From the NCBI GenBank assembly GCA_030452945.1, contig JAKDLH010000003.1, positions 1-42,072 on the forward strand: DNA of 42,072 nt, given 5' to 3'. Positions 8,587-16,288 of this stretch are shown here, in pieces. This DNA is from Microlunatus sp. (lineage in GTDB: Bacteria > Actinomycetota > Actinomycetes > Propionibacteriales > Propionibacteriaceae). The first letter of the stretch is position 1, and each line of letters begins with the position of its first letter. Both the position numbers and the translations under genes were made by a program. The notes under the pieces were generated by a model. The model searched no databases. It saw only the letters and a program-made list of their open reading frames with translations, and was not told the origin of the DNA.

Positions 8587-9078
8587 TCAGGCGGCCGCGA
8601 GCTGGTCCGGGTTGCTGCGATCCCATCGCTCGTACGCGGCGGCGACCTTCAACCTGAGCAGCTGGGAGCAGGAGGACGAGCCGCGACCGAGCGCCGGCTC
8701 GAGCTCGCGGATCGAGACGGCCAGTTCGTCGGCCAGTGCGGCCAGCGTCCAGCCGGCGGCGACCATCTCGCGCAGCCGCTGACGGGTGGGATGCACCGGG
8801 ACGAGCCGGACGCGGACGGCGCGTGCTTCGGCGGTGGTGATCCGAAGCAGGCGTCGGGCGGTGTCGATCGGCACCCGGCGAACGGGTCGGCCCCACCGAC
8901 CGTGCGCCAGGTGGCGCACCGCCGGCGTGGACAGACCGGACATCCGGGCGATCACGGCCTCGGTCAATCCGGCGGCCAGCAGGTGGACCAGGTGGGCGCG
9001 GAACGGAACAGCGTCTATCCACATCGCCTCCTGATCAGGTTGGTAGGAAAACAGAATCGGCTGCAGCGCGCGGCTCAC
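8587..9078 (-). CDS. Putative helix-turn-helix DNA-binding protein
   Basis: About 163 residues. Two helix-turn-helix-like stretches are visible, one around MSGLSTPAVRHLAHG and one around GWTLAALADELAVSIREL. The phrase MWIDAVPFRAHLVHLLAAG resembles small actinobacterial and actinophage proteins that begin with such a sequence. The GTG at 9078 is preceded by AAGGAG at a 5-base spacing; TTG 9120 or ATG 9024 are possible but less well supported. It is separated from the prepilin-peptidase gene by only a few bases and may share its transcript. Target unknown. Confidence 0.6.
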   Translation of the reverse strand: MSRALQPILFSYQPDQEAMWIDAVPFRAHLVHLLAAGLTEAVIARMSGLSTPAVRHLAHGRWGRPVRRVPIDTARRLLRITTAEARAVRVRLVPVHPTRQRLREMVAAGWTLAALADELAVSIRELEPALGRGSSSCSQLLRLKVAAAYERWDRSNPDQLAAA

Positions 9079-9222
9079 CGCTACTCCTTCGAGTTGGGTC
9101 CTGGTGTTCCAGAAAGCCAATTCGTCGGGCTCGCTGTGACGGCTGCAGCCGATTCACTTGATCCGGAGTGTCGTCGATTGTCGAGGTGGTGTTGTCCCGG
9201 CCGACGACGGTATCCCTCGGCG

Positions 9223-10323
9223 CTACTCCTTGTTGGTGCCGGAGTCCCAGTCCTCTCCCTCGGCCTTGTCGACCTCGGGGTTGCCGGACGCGGATGCCGC
9301 ACCGCCCTCGGACTCGGGATCTCGGTCCAGACTCCCGTCCTCGTCGGCCGCTTCATCGAGGGCGCCCTCGGCGGACGCGTCGACGGCCTGTTCGTGCTCG
9401 GACTGAGCACCGGGATCGACGCCCTCGTCGGTCGCCGCGTCGTCGGCGAGGGCCTGCTCCTCAGCGGCGACGGCGACCGCGTCGTCGGAGGCTTCGGGGC
9501 TGATGTCCTCCCCACTTTCGGAGCCGAGTTCGACGTCAGTCTCGCTGGCCGTCGGTGCGCTAGCGCTGGCTGGTGCGGCCGTCGAGTCGGTGGCTGCGGA
9601 CCACGTGCCAGCCGGGGATGTCGCCGGGCCGGCCGGTTTCGGCACGTAGGGCGCGGTCGGGCGCGCCGCCTGCCAATCGGCGTCCGAACTGCCGAGCAGC
9701 TTGCGGGCCACGACGAAGGCAGCACCGCCCACGGCGACCACGATGGCCAGCCGCTTCAACCAACGCCGCTTGGGCTTGCGTACCTCGACCTCGCCCTTTA
9801 CCGCGGCGAGCGCGGACGCCCCTCGATCCGCCGCCTCGACCGCCACCGGGGTCGAGGCCGCCGCGGCGAGAGCGCTGACGATCTTGGGCAGGACGTCGTC
9901 GTGCATCCGCGCCTTGGCGGCCTCAGCGGCTGGCGGCACCCTGTCGAGCGCGTCCTCCAGCACCGGTCCGAGCTTCTCGACCGCGTCGTGGGCGACCTGT
10001 GCGCCGCGCTTCTTGGCGGTCCTGGCGTAGGGCCCGACGGCGTCGCCGATCTGGTGCGCGTAGGGGCCGACCTTGTCAGCGACCACGTCAGCCGCCTGAT
10101 GAGCGTACGGGGAGACGGTGTCGACCGCCTGCTGGGCGTACGGTGTGACGCGCTCCTTGGCCTGCTGTGCGTACGGGCCCACGGTGTCGGCCGCCTGATG
10201 GGCCAGCGGCCCTACCCTCTCCGCCGCCGAACTGATCTTGTCGGCCGCCAGATGAGCGAAGTCCTGCGTCGCCGGCAGAACATCCTCGGTCACCGCCTCG
10301 ACTGGGTCGCTCTTCTTCCCCAT
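9223..10323 (-). CDS. Helical-repeat membrane protein, DUF5324-like
   Basis: A protein of 366 residues. The N-terminal half is built of roughly 11-residue amphipathic repeats of the type VGPYAQQAKER / VSPYAHQAADV (about 35-110). One hydrophobic helix follows near residue 185-200 (LKRLAIVVAVGGAAFVVARKLL). The C-terminal 150 residues are acidic, rich in Ala, Glu, Asp and Ser, and probably disordered. The order DUF5324-like gene, cyclophilin, rhomboid matches what I recall from Streptomyces, which supports the family call. The ATG has GGAGG at 8 bases. The repeats suggest membrane-surface binding; function unknown. Confidence 0.65.
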   Translation of the reverse strand: MGKKSDPVEAVTEDVLPATQDFAHLAADKISSAAERVGPLAHQAADTVGPYAQQAKERVTPYAQQAVDTVSPYAHQAADVVADKVGPYAHQIGDAVGPYARTAKKRGAQVAHDAVEKLGPVLEDALDRVPPAAEAAKARMHDDVLPKIVSALAAAASTPVAVEAADRGASALAAVKGEVEVRKPKRRWLKRLAIVVAVGGAAFVVARKLLGSSDADWQAARPTAPYVPKPAGPATSPAGTWSAATDSTAAPASASAPTASETDVELGSESGEDISPEASDDAVAVAAEEQALADDAATDEGVDPGAQSEHEQAVDASAEGALDEAADEDGSLDRDPESEGGAASASGNPEVDKAEGEDWDSGTNKE

Positions 10324-10499
10324 GACATGTCCTCCATCGTCGACTTCGGCCGTCACCGTCGGGTCGCCGGGACTGCCGTTCGACCACCGTACCGCCCGAG
10401 GACCGCTCTGTTCCCGCCCGGTCACTTTGCTCGGGCGTGACAAGATGGCCCCCGATCCGTCGACCGCCGACGGAACAGACGAGCGAGGTGTGAACACCG

Positions 10500-11015
10500 G
10501 TGCCCACGACGGCGACACTGAAGACCAACCATGGCGACATCACGATCAACCTGCTGCCCGATCACGCCCCGAAGACGGTCGCGAACTTCGTCGGGCTGGC
10601 GTCTGGGACCAAGGAGTACGCCGACCCCGAGTCAGGAGCGGCCACCACCGGCAAGTTCTATGACGGTCTCACCTTCCACCGCATCATCCCGGGCTTCATG
10701 ATCCAAGGAGGTTGCCCGCTGGGGACTGGCACCGGTGGCCCCGGCTACGCCTTCGCCGACGAGTTCCACCCCGACCTGACGTTCGACAAGCCGTACCTGC
10801 TGGCCATGGCCAATGCCGGTCCGGGCACCAACGGCTCCCAGTTCTTCGTCACGGTTGGACCAGCCCCCCACCTGAACCGACGACACACGATCTTCGGCGA
10901 GGTCGCCGACCAGCCCAGTCGCGACGTGGTGGACGAGATCGCTGCTGTCCCGACCGGTCGAATGGATCGGCCGGCCAAGCCTGTGGTGATCGAGACCGTC
11001 GACATCGTCGAGTGA
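10500..11015 (+). CDS. Peptidyl-prolyl cis-trans isomerase, cyclophilin type
   Basis: A single-domain cytoplasmic cyclophilin of 171 residues that catalyses proline isomerisation. Active-site motifs are FHRIIPGFMIQGG (catalytic Arg), GTNGSQFFVT and HLNRRHTIFGEV. There is no signal peptide, so it corresponds to the PpiA-type cytoplasmic enzyme of actinobacteria. GTG start with a GAGG stretch upstream. The stop codon overlaps the start of the rhomboid-like gene (GTGA), so the two are translationally coupled. Confidence 0.93.
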   Translation: MPTTATLKTNHGDITINLLPDHAPKTVANFVGLASGTKEYADPESGAATTGKFYDGLTFHRIIPGFMIQGGCPLGTGTGGPGYAFADEFHPDLTFDKPYLLAMANAGPGTNGSQFFVTVGPAPHLNRRHTIFGEVADQPSRDVVDEIAAVPTGRMDRPAKPVVIETVDIVE

Positions 11016-11863
11016 GCGAACCACCGCAGAGCGGTCCCAGCTTCACCGCTCCGGGTTTCGCCGGCTGCTATCGGCATCCGGAACGGATGACCGGCATCAC
11101 CTGTCAGCGGTGCCGGCGACCGATCTGCGGTGAGTGCATGACCGAGGCGTCAGTCGGCTTCCAGTGCCCACGCTGCGTGGGCGTCGGCAAGGCCAGCGTT
11201 CGCCAGGTAAGAACTCGTTTCGGCGCCGCCGTTCGACCGGGCGGCGCGCTGGCGACCAAAGTCGTGATGGGCACCCTGGTGGCCGTCTGGGTGTTGGACT
11301 TGTTGACCCGCGGCCTGGCCACCGGCCTGCTGGCGATGAGCAACGGTTACGTCGAGAACGGACAGTTCTGGCGGCTGCTGACCACCTCGGTCGTCTCCGG
11401 TCGGCTACTCGGCGTGCTGATGAACCTGCTGGTTTTGTGGCTGGTGGGCCGCGCGCTGGAGTCCGAGCTGGGAAGTTGGCGGTTCGCGCTGCTCTTCGGA
11501 GCCTCCGGCTTCGGCGGCGCGACGCTGTTCTTCCTCGTGGCGCCGAGCACCTCGTGGTCGGTGGGGGCGGCCTCGGCGATCGTCGGGCTACTCGCCGCCA
11601 ACACGATCGGCAAGGCGAAGACCGGCGAGGACGTCCGACCCGACATCGGACTGCTGGTTCTGTTGGTGCTGTACTCGGTGCTGGTCGGGTTCGCCAGCTT
11701 CGGCTGGGTCAGCCTGATCGGTGGCATCATTGTCGGCGGTGTTTCCGGTGCGATCTTGGCGTACGCGCCGCGGCAGAACCGGATGCTCATCCAGGCCGTC
11801 GCGGCCTTGGCTGTGATCTCGGTCTGCTTGGGTCTGGTCGTGGCGAAGATCGCCATCGGCTGA
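11012..11863 (+). CDS. Rhomboid-fold membrane protein, probably non-catalytic
   Basis: A protein of 283 residues. The N-terminus has a zinc-binding cluster (CYRH, CQRC, CGEC, CPRC spacing) typical of actinobacterial rhomboids, then about six helices. Rhomboid landmarks are recognisable, but the active site is not. Where proteases read GASGAxFGLL this protein reads GAASAIVGLL, putting Ala at the Ser position. The last-helix HLGG is LIGG, and the HxxxN before the second-helix Asn reads GVLMN, lacking His. If this alignment by eye is right it is an inactive pseudo-rhomboid. GTG start overlaps the cyclophilin stop. Confidence 0.82.
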   Translation: MSEPPQSGPSFTAPGFAGCYRHPERMTGITCQRCRRPICGECMTEASVGFQCPRCVGVGKASVRQVRTRFGAAVRPGGALATKVVMGTLVAVWVLDLLTRGLATGLLAMSNGYVENGQFWRLLTTSVVSGRLLGVLMNLLVLWLVGRALESELGSWRFALLFGASGFGGATLFFLVAPSTSWSVGAASAIVGLLAANTIGKAKTGEDVRPDIGLLVLLVLYSVLVGFASFGWVSLIGGIIVGGVSGAILAYAPRQNRMLIQAVAALAVISVCLGLVVAKIAIG

Positions 11864-11922
11864 ACTGTCCGTCTCGCCCGCGCTCGTCTGGACGCGTCCG
11901 CGGCAATGGCCCAGGTTGCCGG

Positions 11923-12072
11923 TCAGGTCCGGCTGACGCTCGGAACCGGAACCGGCTCGTAGGAGGGGTCCTTAACGACCGACGCCAGCACCACCAGCGA
12001 CAGCACGAAGGCGACGCCCAGAACGGCCATCAGCACGAGCCACCGATTCGGCGACCGGGTCCCCGAACTCAC
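11923..12072 (-). CDS. Small single-pass membrane protein (49 aa)
   Basis: A short frame encoding 49 residues: a basic N-terminus (RSPNRW), one hydrophobic helix from about residue 12 to 33, and a Pro/Val-rich tail ending in SVSRT. The GTG overlaps the stop codon of the Lrp-type gene in a GTGA junction, so it is probably translated by coupling. I do not recognise a family. The supporting evidence is the coupling, the clean TM topology and a stop well short of the convergent rhomboid gene. Confidence 0.55.
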   Translation of the reverse strand: MSSGTRSPNRWLVLMAVLGVAFVLSLVVLASVVKDPSYEPVPVPSVSRT

Positions 12073-12347
12073 TCGTCGCCGAGCGAGAACGCAGCCTCGA
12101 GGTCGTGACTGGAGTAGGCCCGGAACGCGATGTGGGTCTCGGTGGCCTGGATCCCGACCACCTTGTTCAGCCGGTCCGCGACCACCTCAGCCACTTGCTC
12201 ATGCGTGACCACCCGAACCAGCACGATCAAATCGATGGTGCCGGTCACCGAGTACACCTCGCTGACCCCCGGCAGGGCGGCGATCTCCTCCGCGATCTCG
12301 GGGATCCTGGCCACGTCGGCCTTGACGAAGACGATCGCGGTCACCAT
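12069..12347 (-). CDS. Stand-alone Lrp/AsnC ligand-binding (RAM) domain protein
   Basis: A protein of 92 residues consisting only of the effector-binding RAM domain of the Lrp/AsnC family (start AIVFVKADVARIPEIAEEIA, core GVSEVYSVTGTIDLIVLV). There is no DNA-binding half. Such proteins bind amino acids and can oligomerise with each other or with full-length Lrp regulators. The ATG is preceded by TAGCCT at six bases (12354-12359), indicating a leaderless mRNA. The next gene, a 49-residue membrane protein, starts within its stop codon. Confidence 0.88.
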   Translation of the reverse strand: MVTAIVFVKADVARIPEIAEEIAALPGVSEVYSVTGTIDLIVLVRVVTHEQVAEVVADRLNKVVGIQATETHIAFRAYSSHDLEAAFSLGDE

Positions 12348-12353
12348 GGCGGC

Positions 12354-12359
12354 AGGCTA
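12354..12359 (-). promoter_or_regulatory. -10 box of leaderless RAM-domain gene
   Basis: TAGCCT on the minus strand, six bases before the ATG at 12347. Confidence 0.45.
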
Positions 12360-12408
12360 CTAGGCACTTAGGTGGCTGGTCACGCACCCAACCACGTCAC
12401 CACGGTGC

Positions 12409-14130
12409 TCAAGAACTGACGTCCAGCTCCGACACCAGACCGGTGTGGTCGAGCGTGGCGTGCAGCGGCCACGACCACTCCCCGGTCAGCTCCATCAGCC
12501 GTGAGCCGGGCTGCTCCAACCAGGCCGCGATTCGCTCGGTCTCCTCGATGCCGCCGGCCGGCAGCGGTCCGATCGGGGGCAACACCGTCTCCGCGGTCGC
12601 CTTGACCGCGCGGGCGATCGCCTGGGGAACCTCGCCCAGGCGGGCCCGGCCGGCGGCCGCAAGCCGTCCGTAGCGGATCACGTGGATCTCCCAGCCGTCG
12701 TCGCCGCGTCGAGCCGCGACGATCTCGGGGCAGCTCGCCAGGCTGCGTACGCGGTGGAATCTCAGGCCGGTACGGATCAGGGTGTCCAGGCGACCGCGGA
12801 CGGTGGCTGCCTCCTCGTACCGCTGCTCAGCCACCAGCCGTCGAAGCCGCTGCCGGAGTCCGTGGACGGCAGGCCGAACGTCGTCGCCAAGGGCCGAGCG
12901 CACCTGCTGGACGATGTCGGCGTAACCGGCCACCGAGATAGCTCCTGAGCAGGGTGCGGCGCACCGGCCCATGTCGGCCAAGGCGCAGGCCGGCGATGGG
13001 CGCTTGGCGCTCAACCGCTGCGTGCACTGGCGAATCGGGAAACCGTCGTAGATGGCGAACAGCACTTCCTCGGCGGCCTGCCGTCGGCGGAACGGTCCGA
13101 AGTAGGCGGCTGCGTCGTCTCGAACGGAGCGAACCACGCTCAGCCGCGGGAACGTCTCCTCGGTGATCTTGATCCACAGCTGCCGATCCGGGAACTTCGA
13201 TCGCCGGTTGTAGCGCGGGGCGTGGCTCGCGATCAGTCGCAGCTCGACCACCTCCGCCTGGAGGGCCGTGGCGCAGGGCACCGCCTCGACCCCGGTGGCG
13301 ACGCGCACCATCTCCTCCATCCGTGGTCGCTTCTCCGCTGCGGTGAAGTAGGTGCGCACTCGTCTCCGGATGTTGCGGGATGTCCCCACGTAGAGGACCT
13401 CGCGGTGCTCGTGGTGCTCGGCGACGAACAGGTAGACGCCCGGCCGCTCAGGCAGGTCCGTGGCCCAGGTCCGCTTCGCTCTTCGTTGCGGCGAGACCCG
13501 GCGGGTGAACTCCTGCAAGTCCTCGATGGTGTTGACGCCCAGATTGCCGACCCGCTCGATCAGGCCGTGGAGCACGTCGACGGTGGCCTCGGCGTCGGTG
13601 AGTGCTCGGTGATTGGGCGTGGTGGTGGCGCGGAAGTGTTGAGCCAGGGTGGCCAACCGGCAGTTCCGCACCTCGTCGCGAAGCAGGATCGCCCGGGCCA
13701 GCGCGGCGGTGTCGAGCACGGGCCATCTCGGGTACGGGTATTCGGTCGCCTCGCAGCCACGGCGCAAGAAGCCGGTGTCGAACGGCGCGTTGTGCGCGAC
13801 CAGCACGGTGTTCTCGGCGAAGACGAGGAACGAGGGCAGCACCTGCCGCAGGGGTGGAGCCTCGGCCACCATCGTGTTGGTGATTCCGGTCAGCACCGCG
13901 ATCAGCGGCGGGATCGTCGCGGCAGGATTCACCAGAGTCTGGAACCGGCCGAGGACCTCGCCGCCCCGCACCTTGACCGCACCGATCTCGGTGATCGCGT
14001 CGGTCTCCGAGCTACCGGTGGTCTCCAAGTCGACGACGCAGAAGGTCACCTCAGACAGGTGAGTACCCAGGTCCTCGAACGAGTCCTGGAAGCCGACCCC
14101 GGCCGTGCCCGGAACTCTCGTCGCCGTCAT
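12409..14130 (-). CDS. DEDDh 3'-5' exonuclease fused to a GIY-YIG (UvrC/Cho-like) nuclease
   Basis: A fusion of 573 residues. Residues about 25-190 form a DEDDh exonuclease like DNA polymerase III epsilon (DLETTG, HNAPFD, HRALTDAEA). From about 215 there is a GIY-YIG nuclease (GVYLFVAEHHEHREVLYVGTS, catalytic Glu in AEVVELRLI), then a Cys-rich UvrC-like stretch (CTQR...CALADMGRCAAPC). The architecture is the actinobacterial DEDD exonuclease known next to trpD/ripC in mycobacteria (Rv2191, from memory). It probably acts in DNA repair. Start ATG 14130 is fixed by TAGGTT seven bases upstream. Confidence 0.9.
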   Translation of the reverse strand: MTATRVPGTAGVGFQDSFEDLGTHLSEVTFCVVDLETTGSSETDAITEIGAVKVRGGEVLGRFQTLVNPAATIPPLIAVLTGITNTMVAEAPPLRQVLPSFLVFAENTVLVAHNAPFDTGFLRRGCEATEYPYPRWPVLDTAALARAILLRDEVRNCRLATLAQHFRATTTPNHRALTDAEATVDVLHGLIERVGNLGVNTIEDLQEFTRRVSPQRRAKRTWATDLPERPGVYLFVAEHHEHREVLYVGTSRNIRRRVRTYFTAAEKRPRMEEMVRVATGVEAVPCATALQAEVVELRLIASHAPRYNRRSKFPDRQLWIKITEETFPRLSVVRSVRDDAAAYFGPFRRRQAAEEVLFAIYDGFPIRQCTQRLSAKRPSPACALADMGRCAAPCSGAISVAGYADIVQQVRSALGDDVRPAVHGLRQRLRRLVAEQRYEEAATVRGRLDTLIRTGLRFHRVRSLASCPEIVAARRGDDGWEIHVIRYGRLAAAGRARLGEVPQAIARAVKATAETVLPPIGPLPAGGIEETERIAAWLEQPGSRLMELTGEWSWPLHATLDHTGLVSELDVSS

Positions 14131-14137
14131 GGTCGGG

Positions 14138-14165
14138 AACCTAAACCTCCCCCCTGACAGTGCTG
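14138..14165 (-). promoter_or_regulatory. promoter of the exonuclease fusion gene
   Basis: TAGGTT (14138-14143, minus strand) lies seven bases before the ATG. An inverted repeat GACAG-2-CTGTC (14154-14165) is located near the -35 region and could be an operator. It does not resemble a canonical actinobacterial LexA box. Confidence 0.4.
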
Positions 14166-14243
14166 TCCGGCGACGGCTGGCCGGCGACGGCTGTCGAGAT
14201 GTCCACAACTTTCGGGTTTGCTCGACAGAAGTTGGGGGAGCGG

Positions 14244-15140
14244 TCAGGTCTCACCAACCTCGGCCAGCAGTTCCCCGTGCAGCACCGCGAACCACGCCTC
14301 GGGCTGATCGCCCCACCACCGCCAGCCGGCGGACAGTTCGGCGAGTTCGGCCGAGGTGGTCAGGCCGGCGTCCAGCGCCTGGTCGGCGAAGGCGGAGCTG
14401 ACGATTCGCTCCGACCAGGTCTGGGACCACCAACTCACGTCGGCCGAGTCGGCGAAACACCAGGTCGACGCGGTGCAGGTGAGGTTCTCGAACCCGGCGC
14501 ACTGAGCCCAGTGCCGGATCCGACGCCCCGCGTCGGGCTCGCCGCCGGCCGCACGTGCGACCTGGTGGTACAGCTCCAGCCAGCGGTCCAGCCGCCGATC
14601 GGCGGGAAACCAGGTCATGGCCGCATAGTCGGCGTTCCGGGCCGCGACGATCCCATCAGGCCTGGTGACGCGGCGCATCTCGACCAGAGCCGCGACCGGA
14701 TCGCGGAGGTGCTGGAGCACCTGATGGGCGTGTACCACGTCGAAACTTGCGTCGGGAAAGGCGAGCGCGTACACGTTCCCGACCTCGACGCTGATCTGCA
14801 CCCCCTGCTCGACGGCGAGGGCCCGAGTCGCGGCGACGGCCGGCTCCGCACTGTCGATGCCGGTCACCCAGCCGCCGGGCAGGCGACGGGCCAGGTCGAC
14901 GGTAATAGTTCCCGGCCCGGTGCCGACGTCGAGCAGCCGGTGATCGGGGCGGAGACGCTCGAGCAAGTAGGCAGCCGAGTTGTCCGCCGTACGCCACCGA
15001 TGCGAGCGCAGCACCGAGTCGTGGTGCCCGTGCGCATAGCGATCGGGATTCTTGGGGCGATCGGGATTCTTGGGGCGATCGAGATTTTGGGGGCGATCGG
15101 GCTGCGTGGGCTGTCCAGGATCCGACGACGTCTGGGTCAT
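14244..15140 (-). CDS. SAM-dependent class I methyltransferase
   Basis: A 298-residue Rossmann-fold methyltransferase. Motif I is LLDVGTGPGTITVDLA at about 69-84, followed by an acidic residue in TGIDSAEP and motif VVHAHQVLQHLRDP, the UbiE/Methyltransf_11 pattern. Residues about 15-34 are Pro/Asp/Lys-rich tandem hexapeptides (PKNPDR) encoded by an 18-bp repeat, probably a flexible tail. The C-terminal half has many Trp residues. The substrate cannot be read from sequence. It is the first gene of the accessory stretch and diverges from the receiver/PIG-L gene 74 bases away. Confidence 0.85.
   Translation of the reverse strand: MTQTSSDPGQPTQPDRPQNLDRPKNPDRPKNPDRYAHGHHDSVLRSHRWRTADNSAAYLLERLRPDHRLLDVGTGPGTITVDLARRLPGGWVTGIDSAEPAVAATRALAVEQGVQISVEVGNVYALAFPDASFDVVHAHQVLQHLRDPVAALVEMRRVTRPDGIVAARNADYAAMTWFPADRRLDRWLELYHQVARAAGGEPDAGRRIRHWAQCAGFENLTCTASTWCFADSADVSWWSQTWSERIVSSAFADQALDAGLTTSAELAELSAGWRWWGDQPEAWFAVLHGELLAEVGET
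15041..15100. repeat. 18-bp tandem repeat in the methyltransferase N-terminus
   Basis: Units starting at 15041, 15059, 15077 and 15095 repeat with an exact 18-base period. The first two are identical, the third has a few changes, and the fourth is partial. The unit encodes a hexapeptide of the form PKNPDR and keeps the frame. Confidence 0.85.
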
Positions 15141-15169
15141 GCCCCCAGTGTGGTCCGGCTTCCGAAGGA

Positions 15170-15209
15170 TATGCTCCGGGTTCCGCGATCAGCCGTCAGA
15201 GGAGGAGGT
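15170..15209 (+). promoter_or_regulatory. -10 box and ribosome binding site of the receiver/PIG-L gene
   Basis: TATGCT at 15170-15175 fits a -10 element. A strong purine-rich site (GAGGAGG) precedes the GTG at 15215, so this gene has a leadered mRNA, unlike many neighbours. Confidence 0.4.
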
Positions 15210-15214
15210 GTCGC

Positions 15215-16288
15215 GTGCCCGACGAGCAGGTGCGTGCCCTGGTGATCGAGGACGATCCCGACGCCGCCGAGTTCGCCCGGATCGCGCTGCGGCGGTTTGC
15301 TCGAATGAGTGTCGACGTCGCTGCCGATGCTCAGCAGGCGCTTGCGGCCTTGGCGGGGCCGGCGTACGACGTGGTGGTGAGCGACATCGAACTGCCGGGT
15401 CGCTCCGGCCTGGACATCCTGCCGCGGGTGCGCGAGCTGCAACCCGGCGTACCGGTCATGATCGTCACCGCGCATGGCAGCCTGACCAATGCGGTGGAGG
15501 CGCTGCGTCGTGAGGCCGACGACTTCTTCGTCAAGCCGGTCACCCTGGAGAGACTGGCCGAGCGGGCCGGCGAGCTCGCCGAGCAGGGTCGAGAGCGGAG
15601 GGCCGAGGCCGCGCCGACGGTGGTGTTGGCGGTCGGCGCGCATCCTGATGACGTGGAGATCGGCGTCGGCGGCACCCTCGCCGCGCACGCTGGCGCCGGC
15701 GACAGCTTGGTCATCCTCACCCTGTCCGGCGGCTCGGTCGGCGGCGCGGCCGACGTCCGGCAGCAGGAGGCCGAGGCGGCAGCGGCCGTCGTCTGCGCCC
15801 GGCTGATCCACCTAGATTTTGCCGACACCCGTATCGACCCGGCCGGTGGGGTGATCACCGCCGTCGAGCAGGTCATCACCGAGGTCAAGCCCGATCGGAT
15901 CTACACCCACAGTGCCCACGACCGACACCAGGACCACCGGGCGGTGCACGAGGCGGTCCAGATCGCTGCCCGCCGGGTACCGGGGCTGTGGTGCTTCCAG
16001 AGCCCTTCCTGCACCGTCGAGTTCCGGCCCAACCGGTTCGTCGACATCACCGGTTTCCTCGACACCAAGCTGGCGATGCTCGCCGCGTACGTCTCTCAGG
16101 CGCACCGCGACTACATGCAGCCCGACCTGATCCGCGCCACCGCCCGCTACTGGTCGCGGTTCGGTCCGGGCACCGTCGTCGAGCCGCTGGAGACGGTGCG
16201 GGCCGCCGAGAGTGTCGGCCGGCGGGTGCCGGTTGCCGGGATGCGGCCGCTGGGCGAACCCGGCAGCGAACTCACTGCGGCGCCGTGA
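15215..16288 (+). CDS. Response-regulator receiver fused to a PIG-L/LmbE deacetylase
   Basis: A protein of 357 residues with two domains. Residues 1-125 are an intact receiver: acidic pair in VIEDDP, phospho-acceptor Asp in VSDIELPG, switch Thr in IVTAHGS, Lys in VKPVT. Residues about 140-340 are a zinc-dependent PIG-L-type N-deacetylase with AHPDD (metal binding, catalytic Asp) and the HDRHQDH motif. PIG-L enzymes remove acetyl groups from GlcNAc-type conjugates such as mycothiol precursors and lincosamide or glycolipid intermediates. Its stop overlaps the start of a histidine kinase, the obvious partner, so phosphorylation may switch the deacetylase. No signal peptide, so cytoplasmic. Confidence 0.88.
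   Translation: MPDEQVRALVIEDDPDAAEFARIALRRFARMSVDVAADAQQALAALAGPAYDVVVSDIELPGRSGLDILPRVRELQPGVPVMIVTAHGSLTNAVEALRREADDFFVKPVTLERLAERAGELAEQGRERRAEAAPTVVLAVGAHPDDVEIGVGGTLAAHAGAGDSLVILTLSGGSVGGAADVRQQEAEAAAAVVCARLIHLDFADTRIDPAGGVITAVEQVITEVKPDRIYTHSAHDRHQDHRAVHEAVQIAARRVPGLWCFQSPSCTVEFRPNRFVDITGFLDTKLAMLAAYVSQAHRDYMQPDLIRATARYWSRFGPGTVVEPLETVRAAESVGRRVPVAGMRPLGEPGSELTAAP

Noticed and set aside
8458-10440. 660-codon plus-strand frame
   Set aside because: Runs through the opposite strand of prepilin peptidase, HTH and DUF5324-like genes; low-complexity Arg/Gly/Val composition.
13222-14157. Long plus-strand open frame opposite the exonuclease gene
   Set aside because: High-GC shadow of the DEDDh/GIY-YIG gene; its composition is Gly/Arg/His-rich with no motif, while the minus strand has full catalytic motifs.
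14154-14165. LexA/SOS box at the exonuclease promoter
   Set aside because: GACAG-2-CTGTC does not match the actinobacterial SOS consensus, so only a generic operator is claimed.
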